From Plantibacter sp. VKM Ac-2880 (GTDB lineage Bacteria > Actinomycetota > Actinomycetes > Actinomycetales > Microbacteriaceae): DNA of 64,000 nucleotides. This document shows, piece by piece, positions 31,062 to 38,936 of the stretch. The stretch covers positions 620,001 through 684,000 of the forward strand of contig NZ_JADKSJ010000001.1 of assembly GCF_015351235.1 (NCBI RefSeq), in the 5' to 3' direction. Both the position numbers and the translations under genes were made by a program. Below the pieces are notes generated by a model. That model did no database searches. It had not been told where the DNA came from and saw nothing but the letters and a program-made list of their open reading frames with translations. Positions within the stretch are counted from its first letter, which is position 1; each line of letters starts with the position of its first letter.

Positions 31062-32054
31062 TCACTGCGGCGTCGGTTCGTGCGCTCCTGCCGGACTCGA
31101 AGCGGGTCCGTCGTCGTGCCGGCGGGCGAGGTCTGCCGCGAGTTCCGCGATGCGTCGACGGGCGGCTGCCGGGGCGAGCACGTCGATGTGATCCCCGAAT
31201 TGCAGCAGCTGACGCACGGCTTCGACCTCGGGATAGGTGACGGTCAGGGTCTGCCAGCCGTCGCCGTCGACCGGTCCGGCTGGGTGTAGTCGACTTCCCA
31301 GGATGCGTGCGGCGAGGTCGAGTCGGCTTGCTCGGAGTCGGATGGTCACCACGACCTGCCCTGGGGCTTCCGTGCGCTCGCGGAGTCGGGTCCAGACCGA
31401 GCGCAGGTCTTGTCCGTCGGGCGTCACTGCCCGTCCGTGGAGTGCCTCGTACCGTTCGAGGCGATCGAGCGCGAAGAGCTTCGGCGTCCGGTCGTCATCG
31501 GCGACGAGGTACCAGCGGCCGGACTTCGACACCAGCCCATAGGGGTCGACATCGCGGGTGGTGGCGTGTTCGGCACCGCTTCGGCGGTAGTGGATCCGAA
31601 GCCGTGGGCGGGAGCGCAAGGTCATCGCCAGATCCGCGACGTCCGGCTCTCGAGTCTCGGCGGCGAGCCACCCCGAGTTCTCGACGATGACGAGCTCGGC
31701 CAGGTTCGCGCCTTCGTCCCCGGTGCGGCGGGCGGCGATCTTCCGCAGGGCCATGTCGTGAGCGGCCGCGATCCCCAGCTGTTCGCGCTGCGTGTCGTCG
31801 AGCCCGGCGACCGCCAGCGAATCCATCTCGGCGGGATCCAGATGTGATGCGTTCAGCCGAGCGCCGGGAAGGAGCACGATGCCGCCGTATCTGCCGCGTT
31901 CGGCGTACACGGGCACGCCCGCGGTCGAGAGGGCTTCGACGTCGCGGAGGATCGTCCGCGTGGAGACCTCCAGCCGCTCGGCCAGCTCGACGGTGGTCAT
32001 GCGCTGCCGGGTCTGGAGGAGGAGCAGGAGGCTCAGGAGTCGGGCGGCCTTCAT
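31062..32054 (-). CDS. WYL-domain transcriptional regulator
   Basis: 330 residues. HTH_11 at the N-terminus (RMTTVELAERLEVSTRTILRDVEAL, about 18-42), WYL domain (TRDVDPYGLVSKSGRWYLVADDD, about 172-194) and a WCX tail. Start chosen at MKAARLLSLLLLLQ, which is the family's normal beginning; longer upstream frames have no homology. Divergent from a VOC-family gene with a 13-bp palindrome between them, so it probably controls that gene. Confidence 0.88.
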   Translation of the reverse strand: MKAARLLSLLLLLQTRQRMTTVELAERLEVSTRTILRDVEALSTAGVPVYAERGRYGGIVLLPGARLNASHLDPAEMDSLAVAGLDDTQREQLGIAAAHDMALRKIAARRTGDEGANLAELVIVENSGWLAAETREPDVADLAMTLRSRPRLRIHYRRSGAEHATTRDVDPYGLVSKSGRWYLVADDDRTPKLFALDRLERYEALHGRAVTPDGQDLRSVWTRLRERTEAPGQVVVTIRLRASRLDLAARILGSRLHPAGPVDGDGWQTLTVTYPEVEAVRQLLQFGDHIDVLAPAAARRRIAELAADLARRHDDGPASSPAGAHEPTPQ

Positions 32055-32078
32055 AGGATCAATGTTCTCGTGAAACCT

Positions 32079-32091
32079 GACAGGCCCTGTC
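32079..32091. promoter_or_regulatory. Palindrome between WYL regulator and VOC gene
   Basis: GACAGGCCCTGTC is a perfect 13-bp palindrome 24 bases from the regulator's start and 53 bases from the VOC gene's start. Possible operator for either promoter. Confidence 0.45.
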
Positions 32092-32144
32092 GTGATTCGC
32101 CGATTGGCTGGGAACACCTCGATACACACCGATAGGAGATCTCC

Positions 32145-32510
32145 ATGTCTGCACCGAACCTCTTTCTGATCCAGGTTCAGGACGCCCGAGCCGCCACCGC
32201 CTTCTACAGCGAACTGTTCGAGATCGAGCCGGTCTTCACGAGCCCGCGGTACGTGGCGTTCCCAGTGGCTCCGGGTGTCCTGTTCGCGCTCTGGACGGGT
32301 CGCAACGAGCACGCGGTACCCGGCACGCCGCGCACGTCCGAAGTGGGGCTCATGGTCCCCGGCTCGGGGTCCGCCGTCGACCAGCTGTTCGAGGAGTGGA
32401 CGGCCAAGGGCGTCACGGTCGTCGAACCGCCGTACGACGACGTCTTCGGCCGGACGTTCGTCGTGACGGATCCTGACGGGAACGTGATCCGCGTGTCGCC
32501 CGTCGATTGA
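32145..32510 (+). CDS. VOC-family protein (glyoxalase/bleomycin-resistance fold)
   Basis: 121 residues, a single VOC unit: N-terminal FLIQVQDARAATAFYSELFEIEP and C-terminal TFVVTDPDGNVIRVSPVD are the standard beta-alpha-beta halves. Members are metal-dependent lyases, dioxygenases or drug-binding proteins. AGGAG precedes the ATG. Paired with the divergent WYL regulator. Confidence 0.88.
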   Translation: MSAPNLFLIQVQDARAATAFYSELFEIEPVFTSPRYVAFPVAPGVLFALWTGRNEHAVPGTPRTSEVGLMVPGSGSAVDQLFEEWTAKGVTVVEPPYDDVFGRTFVVTDPDGNVIRVSPVD

Positions 32511-32528
32511 CGGTCGTCTTCCTCGCTG

Positions 32529-32891
32529 TCAGGACGAGGAGCCCGCGGTGGGCGGCTCGCCCATGGTGAGCTCCGGTTCGATGCCGGCTGGCACCGGGAA
32601 CCAGGCGAGGAAGGTGACGCCCTCGTCGGTCGCGTCGAAGCGGGTGATCGTCTCGTTCGCCGGTTCGTGGAAGGTGTCGCCGGCGCGCAGGACGGTCTGC
32701 TCTCCGGAGCCCACTTGGAAGAACACGGAACCCGATTCGACCACGCCGAAGACGGGCCCGTTGTGCCAGTGCGCGCCGGGGTGGACGTCCGCGGGGATGG
32801 TGATGCGGCGCACCTCGACGGAGGCGAAGGACGGCGCACCCTCCAGCTCCACGGTGGCCAGCGTTTCGCGGGTGATCGACGGAGTGCTCAT
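32529..32891 (-). CDS. Cupin-domain protein
   Basis: 120 residues. Conserved cupin motif 1 PADVHPGAHWHNGPVFGVVESG (metal-binding HxH region, about 33-54) and motif 2 DTFHEPANE. Small single-domain cupins bind a metal and act on or sense small molecules. It converges on the VOC gene with 18 bases between stops. Function unassigned. Confidence 0.85.
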   Translation of the reverse strand: MSTPSITRETLATVELEGAPSFASVEVRRITIPADVHPGAHWHNGPVFGVVESGSVFFQVGSGEQTVLRAGDTFHEPANETITRFDATDEGVTFLAWFPVPAGIEPELTMGEPPTAGSSS

Positions 32892-32975
32892 GGGTCGATG
32901 ATGTCATCGCGAGGTGCGGTGGACCAGGCACACGAGTGGTGACGATCCGGGGCAAGCGGAGCGTTCGGCTGTTCG

Positions 32976-33536
32976 TCAGTGGCCGATGACGCCCTGGAGG
33001 TCGACGGCGACCTGGATGGAGGCGATGGTCTCGCGCTTGCGCAGGTTCTCGACCGTGGCCGTGCCGCCCAACGAGAGCAGTGGCTCGAAGACGAACGACT
33101 GCTCGTAGGGGAGGTCACCGTGCGTCGCGACCGCCTCCGGGAAGATGTCCCAGTGCAGGGTGTCGGACAGCTCGTCGGGGCCGTCGAGATCCACCATGAA
33201 GAGGAAGTTGTCGACGGAGGTGTTCAGTCCCACCGTTCTCCCCTCGCGGAAGAGGATGCCGACGACACCGATGCTCGGCTCCCAGGTGATGAGGTCGCCG
33301 AGACCGGTGACCATGATCGGGATGGCGATGCCGTCACCCTGCGTCTTACCGATGCAGTCGCCGACCTGATCCTCGTAGCGCCTCGGGTCGATGACGCGCA
33401 GGAAGCCGTGACCGAAGGTGCCGTACCCGTAGCGTTCCCACACCTCGACGAGTTCCTCCGGGACGCGGCCCCGATACTCCTCGATGAGCTCTTCCGGGAC
33501 GGGGCCGTGCGTGACGAAGTCGGAGATCTCAACCAT
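32976..33536 (-). CDS. Tdi1-like immunity protein (GAD-like and DUF1851 domains)
   Basis: 186 residues. GAD-like N-terminus (VPEELIEEYRGRVPEELVEVWERYGYGTFGHGFLRVIDP, about 13-50) followed by a DUF1851-like part (GLGDLITWEPSIGVVGILF, and a later LSDTLHWDIFPEAVATHG). The family includes T6SS immunity protein Tdi1 of Agrobacterium, which neutralises the Tde1 DNase. No matching toxin gene is seen beside it, and Gram-positives lack T6SS, so it is either an orphan immunity protein against competitor toxins or has another role. TAACTT 7 bases before the ATG suggests a leaderless mRNA. Confidence 0.75.
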   Translation of the reverse strand: MVEISDFVTHGPVPEELIEEYRGRVPEELVEVWERYGYGTFGHGFLRVIDPRRYEDQVGDCIGKTQGDGIAIPIMVTGLGDLITWEPSIGVVGILFREGRTVGLNTSVDNFLFMVDLDGPDELSDTLHWDIFPEAVATHGDLPYEQSFVFEPLLSLGGTATVENLRKRETIASIQVAVDLQGVIGH

Positions 33537-33543
33537 GATGTCC

Positions 33544-33549
33544 AAGTTA
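33544..33549 (-). promoter_or_regulatory. -10 element, leaderless type
   Basis: TAACTT (minus strand) ends 7 bases before the ATG of the Tdi1-like gene. Confidence 0.45.
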
Positions 33550-33662
33550 CCGGGCGCGTGCCCGTGGCGGTCCGCGGGACCAGGCCTCCTACGGCGCCCC
33601 GACCGCATCCGCCAGGGCATCGGAACAGGACAGCGGAACGCGACACCCGTCGAGGGTGCCGC

Positions 33663-33692
33663 GCTCCGCCACGACTGGCTCCGCCACGACTG
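33663..33692. repeat. 15-bp tandem duplication
   Basis: GCTCCGCCACGACTG occurs twice back to back (33663-33677 and 33678-33692), in the noncoding gap between the Tdi1-like gene and the membrane-protein gene. Confidence 0.7.
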
Positions 33693-33707
33693 ACGAGGGG
33701 ACAGGCC

Positions 33708-34196
33708 TCAGAGGTTCGTCTGCGGTGCCGCCACCTGGACGGCACGGCTGAGTGCCGTCGTGGCCCAGCCCAGGAGGGCGAGGATGATGCCGACCCCGAT
33801 GGCGAAGACGGCGACGCCGAACGACACGACCGAGGTGAAGAGCGAAGCGCGGAGGAACGAGGCGTCCATCACGGTCGCTCGGATCGGGTCGTCCTTCTCG
33901 AGCTGTGCGTACGTCTTGCCGTCCGCCATCGCGGTGGCGTGCATGTTGATCGCGTCAGCCTGCGCCAACGCGCTGAACGGGCCCGTCACCGGTGCGTTGG
34001 CGAGGAACGCTGCGTCCTCGCTCACCGTGATGTGCTGGTCGGCGAGCTGTGAACTGACGACGCCCCACACCACGCCGCCTGCGACGATCATGACGATTCC
34101 GGCGACGATGGCGAGGATTCCAGCCCACCGGGCGAGCAGGCGAGTGCGGGACGTGAGCGTGGTGGCTGCAGCGCTGTTGGTGGTCGTGGTGCTCAT
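33708..34196 (-). CDS. Small two-to-three helix membrane protein, likely DosR-controlled
   Basis: 162 residues. Membrane segments at about 22-48 (WAGILAIVAGIVMIVAGGVVWGVV) and 120-148 (FTSVVSFGVAVFAIGVGIILALLGWA), with a periplasmic loop in between. This family is often named aromatic ring-opening dioxygenase LigA in databases, although it lacks any dioxygenase feature; I treat it as a membrane protein of unknown function. A DosR-type box lies 87 bases upstream. The reader should not infer aromatic degradation from the common name. Confidence 0.8.
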   Translation of the reverse strand: MSTTTTNSAAATTLTSRTRLLARWAGILAIVAGIVMIVAGGVVWGVVSSQLADQHITVSEDAAFLANAPVTGPFSALAQADAINMHATAMADGKTYAQLEKDDPIRATVMDASFLRASLFTSVVSFGVAVFAIGVGIILALLGWATTALSRAVQVAAPQTNL

Positions 34197-34282
34197 GGTG
34201 TGTGCTTCCTGTTCGTTCTGCGCGGACGGGGGAGGGGCGGCGCCTTCGAAGACCATCGTCGTCGCTCGTCGTTCGCGAGGTG

Positions 34283-34297
34283 AGGGCCGAAAGTCCC
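34283..34297 (-). promoter_or_regulatory. DosR-type binding box A
   Basis: The minus strand reads GGGACTTTCGGCCCT, flanked by AT, close to the mycobacterial DosR motif (GGGACTNNNGNCCC). It differs from box B at 37000-37014 by one base over 15. It lies 87 bases before the membrane-protein start and about 105 bases before a divergent small gene. Confidence 0.7.
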
Positions 34298-34402
34298 ATG
34301 GGTTTTCGGACGCTGTTCGACGGGGCGGAGGGTCGAACGGCCCTACCGCGGCAGGTCCGCGCGCGGTTGCCTGAGAGGACACGACGACAGATCGAGGAAC
34401 GC

Positions 34403-34570
34403 ATGACGGTACGAACGGTGGACACCGCACGATGGCAGCAGCTGTGCCACGCCACCCGCGAGCGACTCGCACGCAAGGGCACGCTCGACCGACACCGCGA
34501 CGGCAAGATCGACGGGGCCGCGGCGCCAGACGGTCCTCCGCCGGAGATCGGCCGCCGTTCAGCTCCGTGA
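34403..34570 (+). CDS. 55-residue basic protein beside the DosR locus
   Basis: ATG with GAGGA five bases upstream; product starts MTVRTVDTARWQQLCHATRE and is Arg-rich, with no membrane segment. It is divergent from the membrane-protein gene and shares DosR box A with it; the stop lies just before the hairpin that terminates devR. No known family. Its place inside a hypoxia-type module makes it a candidate small stress protein. Confidence 0.5.
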   Translation: MTVRTVDTARWQQLCHATRERLARKGTLDRHRDGKIDGAAAPDGPPPEIGRRSAP

Positions 34571-34584
34571 CCGCGCTTACCCTT

Positions 34585-34609
34585 CGAGGCCGCCCACCTC
34601 AGGGCCTCG
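34585..34609. terminator. Hairpin at the end of devR
   Basis: CGAGGCC (34585-34591) pairs with GGCCTCG (34603-34609) over an 11-base loop; it overlaps the last codons of devR and follows the small plus-strand gene. A shared convergent terminator. Confidence 0.45.
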
Positions 34610-35234
34610 GACGATTGGTGTGCGTGAGCCCGTACACCGCAGCCTGAGTCCGCCGCTCCACACCGATCTTGCCGAGCAACCCCGACACGTAGTTCTTCAC
34701 CGTCTTCTCGGCGAGACCGAGATCCACCCCGATCTGCCGGTTCGTCATGCCTTCGGTGATGCGCGACAGCACCTGACTCTCGCGCAACGTGAGACGCGCC
34801 TCGTCGGTCGCGGGGTGATCGAGCAGTCGTCTGCGTGCACGAAGCACGAGTTCCGCGTCCATGAGCTGGGCGCCGGCGCTCACCTGGCGGATGGCGCTCA
34901 CGAGACCGGCGCCGCGGATGTCCTTCAAGAGCCACCCCTGCGCTCCCGCGAGCACGGCGGCCTGCTGGGCGTCGTCGTCGTCGAACGCGGTGAGCATGAT
35001 GCAGGGGAGTTCCGGATGAGCCGAGCGGATGTCGCGGCAGGCGTCCACCCCCGATCCGTCCGGAAGCCGCACATCGAGCACCACCACGTCGGGGGTCGTC
35101 GCGTCGACCCGGGAGACCGCGTCGTGGACCGTGCCGGCTTCTCCGACCACCGTCAGGTCCGGTTCGCGTTCGATGACGTCGATGACGCCCCGTCGCACCA
35201 GCTCGTGGTCGTCGAGGAGGAAGACACGGATCAT
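34599..35234 (-). CDS. devR: DosR/DevR-like response regulator (NarL family)
   Basis: 211 residues. Receiver domain with phospho-acceptor Asp54 (VVLDVRLPDG) and Lys104 (LLKDI), at the same positions as in Mycobacterium tuberculosis DevR. The C-terminal LuxR-type helix-turn-helix has LAEKTVKNYVSGLLGKI and ERRTQAAVYG, nearly the same as the mycobacterial recognition region. It should bind GGGACT/GGCCC-type boxes, two of which lie in this region. The ATG overlaps the stop of the kinase gene by 4 bases (ATGA), so sensor and regulator are co-translated. Confidence 0.9.
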   Translation of the reverse strand: MIRVFLLDDHELVRRGVIDVIEREPDLTVVGEAGTVHDAVSRVDATTPDVVVLDVRLPDGSGVDACRDIRSAHPELPCIMLTAFDDDDAQQAAVLAGAQGWLLKDIRGAGLVSAIRQVSAGAQLMDAELVLRARRRLLDHPATDEARLTLRESQVLSRITEGMTNRQIGVDLGLAEKTVKNYVSGLLGKIGVERRTQAAVYGLTHTNRPRP

Positions 35235-36970
35235 CGGGAGGATTCCTTCGAGGGTTCAGGGAGCGGCGCTCGCCAGATCAGGACGCTGCCGCGCTCGGCG
35301 CCGGGGGTCAGGTCGCTCGATCCGCCGTGCGAGGCCGCCCTCGCGGCGAGATTGGCGATACCGCTCGCCGCGCGAGGACCGTCGTCGCCGAGCCCGAGCC
35401 CGTCATCGGTGACGCGCACCACGAGGACGGACGAGCTCGCCGATCGCGTCGCACTCGGTTCGATCATGATCGAGACGGCGACCGAGGTCGCCTGAGCGTG
35501 ACGAGCGGCGTTCGACAACCCCTCGCGGACGACCGCCTCGACGTCGTCGAGCAGCACGCCCGACACCAGGAGGTCCACCTCCCCGTCGAAGATGATGCGC
35601 GGCGACGTCGGGAAGGAACCGGCCGCTTCACCGACGACATCGAGGAGACGGTGACGCGCGACGGCTTCCGGTCGACGTGTCGATCGGAGGGCGAACACGG
35701 AGGTCCGTATCTCGGAGATCGCCTCGTCGAGGAGGTCGGAGATCCCGTCCACGCGAGCGCGCGCCGACGTCGGGAGGGCGTGCAGGTCCAAGCCGTTGAG
35801 CGCCAGGCCGGCCCCGAACAACCGTTGGATGACGTTGTCGTGCAGGTCGCGGGCGATCCGCTCCCGATCCTCCAGGAGCGTGACGCGTTCCCGTGACTCA
35901 CGGGCGCTTCGGAGCTCCAGAGCGACACTCGCTTGTGCGGCGAAGTCCGTGATCATGTCGAGGTCCAGCTCGACGAACCGCGCAGAACCGGTGGGGCGGG
36001 CCACGAGGAGGACGGAGTCGGCACCGCCTGGCCGGGCCAGGGGCACGATCATGGCACTGCCGGTGAAGTCGCTCTGGTCTGGTGACCCGGGACGGGGAAG
36101 GCCGAGGGACAGGGCCGGGTTCCCCGAGGCGATGACCTGTGCTGCCGGTGTCGATGCGGCACTGAAGACGCGTCCGAGGTACGCCTCCGCGTCGTCACCC
36201 CACGCCATGTCGGTGGCGAACGCGTCGGAGTCGGTGCGGGCGACCAGCGCCACCACGGCGGCCCCGGTCAGGCGTATGACGGAGGCGGCGATCAACCCGA
36301 GCGGGTCCGCACCGTCCTGATCGAGGAGCGCGGAGGACACTTCGGCCGAAGCGAGCGCCCAGCGCTGTCGGCGTTGCGATTCGCCGAACAGCCGCGCGTT
36401 GTCGATCGCGACGCCTGCAGCGCCGGCCAAGGCCTGCAGGAGCTCCTCGTCCTCAGCGCTGAACGGGCCGTCCGCCCGCTCGGTGAGGTAGAGATTGCCG
36501 AACACCTGTCCTCGGACCTGGATCGGCACACCCAGGAAACTCTCCATCGGGGGGTGCCCGTCGGGGAAGCCGACGAACCGGTCGTGGTCGGCGAGGTGGT
36601 CGAGACGCACCGGGCTCGGGTCGTCGATGAGCGCGCCCAGGACACCGAGCCCGCGGGGGAGATGACCGATCGACCGTGCCGCCTCCGGGTCGATGCCGAC
36701 GTGGATGAACTGTTCGAGCATCCCATCCGGCCCGATGACCCCGAGAGCACCGAACCGTGCGCCGGCGAGATCGACGGCCGCTTGCGTGATGCGCCGCAAC
36801 ACGACCTCCACATCGAGGTCTTCGGAGATCGCGCGTGTGGCCGAGAGGAGGTCGCGGAGCCGCCCCTGCGTCTGGAGCACGCTCTGCGCCTTCTGGACCA
36901 GCTCGTCGATGGCCTTCTCGAGTTCCGACCTCGGCAGCTCCGGAAAGCCGATGGATGGGTCCGTGCGCAC
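35231..36970 (-). CDS. DosS/DosT-like GAF sensor histidine kinase
   Basis: 579 residues. Two GAF domains (about 55-195 and 215-355), HisKA_3 dimerisation domain with phospho-acceptor His about 377 (RIARDLHDNVIQRLFG), and a C-terminal HATPase. In GAF-A, His139 (in GHPPMESFLGVP) and Tyr161 keep the 22-residue spacing of the haem-ligand His149 and distal Tyr171 of mycobacterial DosS; the residue 62 before the His is Gly77, as in DosT rather than Glu as in DosS. This predicts a haem sensor of O2, CO or NO. Cytoplasmic, with no membrane segments. Box B lies 30 bases upstream. Confidence 0.85.
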   Translation of the reverse strand: MRTDPSIGFPELPRSELEKAIDELVQKAQSVLQTQGRLRDLLSATRAISEDLDVEVVLRRITQAAVDLAGARFGALGVIGPDGMLEQFIHVGIDPEAARSIGHLPRGLGVLGALIDDPSPVRLDHLADHDRFVGFPDGHPPMESFLGVPIQVRGQVFGNLYLTERADGPFSAEDEELLQALAGAAGVAIDNARLFGESQRRQRWALASAEVSSALLDQDGADPLGLIAASVIRLTGAAVVALVARTDSDAFATDMAWGDDAEAYLGRVFSAASTPAAQVIASGNPALSLGLPRPGSPDQSDFTGSAMIVPLARPGGADSVLLVARPTGSARFVELDLDMITDFAAQASVALELRSARESRERVTLLEDRERIARDLHDNVIQRLFGAGLALNGLDLHALPTSARARVDGISDLLDEAISEIRTSVFALRSTRRPEAVARHRLLDVVGEAAGSFPTSPRIIFDGEVDLLVSGVLLDDVEAVVREGLSNAARHAQATSVAVSIMIEPSATRSASSSVLVVRVTDDGLGLGDDGPRAASGIANLAARAASHGGSSDLTPGAERGSVLIWRAPLPEPSKESSR

Positions 36971-36999
36971 AGGGCTCCTTGGGAAGGGTTCGATCCGAT

Positions 37000-37014
37000 G
37001 GGACTTCCGGCCCT
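37000..37014 (+). promoter_or_regulatory. DosR-type binding box B
   Basis: GGGACTTCCGGCCCT, flanked by ATG on both sides, 68 bases before the universal stress protein start and 30 bases before the divergent sensor kinase. One base differs from box A. The location suits activation of the stress/lactate operon and possibly autoregulation of the sensor operon. Confidence 0.72.
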
Positions 37015-37081
37015 ATGGCAGGCGCTCGCGTCGCTGAAGAGTTGAATCTACCAGCACCGTCAGAACGAGGGGAGAACGACT

Positions 37082-37945
37082 GTGGAAGAGGCAATGACGC
37101 TGCCGCAGCGGGCACAGATGACGGTGAGCGGACCGCCGAGCGAAGGACGCGGTCGATGCGTCGTCGGGTTCGACGGATCCTCGGCAGGGGTCGCGGCGCT
37201 CGACTGGGCCGTCACCTGGGCAGCGCGGAACCACCGTGACCTGCACCTGGTGGGGGTCGTCGACGACGACGCCGGAACCATGAGTGGCACCAGCGCGAGC
37301 GACAGCGACCACGCACGTGCACAGTTGTTGTCGGAGACGGTCGCGCTCTTGACGCAGCAGCACCCCGGAATCACCGTCACAACCCGGCTCATCACCGGGC
37401 CGGTCGCTGCATCGCTGGCGGCCGCCGCTCGACCCGGCGACCTCGTCGTGATCGGGTCGGACAAGACGGGATACGCGCACGGACGACTCTTCGGCGCTCG
37501 CAGTGTTCAGCTCGCCGCCCTCGTACCCGGTCCGCTCACGGTCGTCCCCGCAGCGGATCTCCGATTCCGAGCCGGCGTCCTCGTGGCGATCGACGGGACG
37601 CCGGAGTCCTCGCGTCTGGCCCGCGCCGGTGCCGAGGAGGCCGTGGCTCGACAGTGCGCCGTCGCCCTCGTCCATGCCATCGCCGTCGACGCCACGTCCG
37701 AGCGACGGCAGCTGGGCGAGGCTGTCCTGCGTGAGGCGTTCGAGGCGGCTCGAGCAGTGGCACCCGGGCTCCAGATCAGCCGCCACCTGGCCAACCGGCG
37801 ACCCGCTGAGGCGATGCTCAACCTCGCACGGGATCGTGCGCTCCTCGTCATGGGTCGTTCCCGTCGCAACGCCGCGCCCGGAGTCGGGGGCACCCTGCAC
37901 GAGGTGCTCATCAACGCGAACGTCCCCGTCATGGTCCTGCCCTGA
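37082..37945 (+). CDS. usp: Tandem-domain universal stress protein
   Basis: 287 residues, two Usp domains (about 20-150 and 155-287), the arrangement of mycobacterial Rv2623-type proteins, which are DosR-regulated and bind ATP. Motifs RCVVGFDGSSAGVAALDWAV in the first half and VMGRSRRNAAPGVGGTLHEVL in the second; the second site deviates from G2xG9xGS/T, so ATP binding may be altered. GTG start with GGGAGA upstream; ATG 37094 is an alternative. First gene of an operon with lactate dehydrogenase and lactate permease. Confidence 0.9.
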   Translation: MEEAMTLPQRAQMTVSGPPSEGRGRCVVGFDGSSAGVAALDWAVTWAARNHRDLHLVGVVDDDAGTMSGTSASDSDHARAQLLSETVALLTQQHPGITVTTRLITGPVAASLAAAARPGDLVVIGSDKTGYAHGRLFGARSVQLAALVPGPLTVVPAADLRFRAGVLVAIDGTPESSRLARAGAEEAVARQCAVALVHAIAVDATSERRQLGEAVLREAFEAARAVAPGLQISRHLANRRPAEAMLNLARDRALLVMGRSRRNAAPGVGGTLHEVLINANVPVMVLP

Positions 37946-37982
37946 CATCCGTCCCTCCACCAGCGCAACGACAGGAATGAAC

Positions 37983-38936
37983 ATGGCCACCCGAGAGAAC
38001 AGCAAACTGACCGTCGTCGGCGCCGGAAGCGTCGGCGCGAGCGTCGCCTACGCGGCCTTGATCCGAGGATCCGCACGGCACGTCGCGCTCTACGACATCG
38101 CGACGGACAAGGTCGAAGCCGAGGTGCTGGACCTGGCGCACGGCACCCAGTTCGTCGGCGCGAGTGAGATCACCGGCGGCTCGGACCTCGCCGTCGCTGA
38201 GGGCTCGCACGTCGTGGTCATCACCGCCGGGGCCAAGCAGCGTCCCGGGCAGTCGCGCACCGAACTCGCCGACGTGAACGCGGGGATCATCGAGGGCATG
38301 ATGCCCGGCCTGCTCGACGTCGCGCCCGACGCGGTGTTCATGCTCGTCACCAATCCATGCGATGTGCTCACCGTCATCGCCGCCGAGGCGTCCGGCCTGC
38401 CGCACCATCGGATCTTCTCCTCGGGCACCGTGCTCGACACGTCGCGTCTGAGGTGGAAGCTCGCGCAGCGCGCAGGCGTGTCGACGAGCAGCGTGCACGC
38501 CAACATCGTCGGAGAACACGGCGACACGGAGTTCCCGCTCTGGTCGGAGGCGATGATCGGGCCGGTGCCGATCCTCGAATGGGAGACCGACACATGCCCG
38601 AGGATGACGGTGGAGGAACTTGACCGGATCGCCATCGACGTGCGCGACGCCGCGTACCGGGTGATCAAGGGCAAGGGTGCCACCAACCACGCGATCGGTC
38701 TCTCCAGTGCCCGGATCGTCGAGGCCGTCCTGCAGGACGAACGAGCGGTGCTGCCGGTGAGCACCGTGTTGACGGACTTCCACGGGATCGACGGTGTCGC
38801 GCTGTCGGTGCCGTCGATCGTGGGCGCCACCGGCGCCGAACCCGTGAGGAACACCCCCTTCTCCGACTCGGAACTGACGCTGCTCGGGCGCTCCGCAGAA
38901 GCGTTGTCGTCGGTCATCGCCGGACTGGACCGGTGA
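37983..38936 (+). CDS. ldh: L-lactate dehydrogenase
   Basis: 317 residues. NAD-binding GAGSVGASVAYA (about 14-25), substrate-specificity Gln in AKQRPGQSR (Gln indicates lactate; malate enzymes have Arg here), VTNPCDVLT, and catalytic His in IVGEHGDTEFPLW (about 175-187). Reduces pyruvate to lactate while regenerating NAD+. AGGA precedes the chosen ATG; an ATG six bases earlier is in frame. Follows the stress protein by 37 bases and overlaps the permease start by 4 bases (GTGA), so all three form one operon. Confidence 0.93.
   Translation: MATRENSKLTVVGAGSVGASVAYAALIRGSARHVALYDIATDKVEAEVLDLAHGTQFVGASEITGGSDLAVAEGSHVVVITAGAKQRPGQSRTELADVNAGIIEGMMPGLLDVAPDAVFMLVTNPCDVLTVIAAEASGLPHHRIFSSGTVLDTSRLRWKLAQRAGVSTSSVHANIVGEHGDTEFPLWSEAMIGPVPILEWETDTCPRMTVEELDRIAIDVRDAAYRVIKGKGATNHAIGLSSARIVEAVLQDERAVLPVSTVLTDFHGIDGVALSVPSIVGATGAEPVRNTPFSDSELTLLGRSAEALSSVIAGLDR

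Noticed and set aside
33708-34196. Aromatic ring-opening dioxygenase (LigA) as product name
   Set aside because: The protein has two membrane helices and no dioxygenase residues; the name is a database carry-over.
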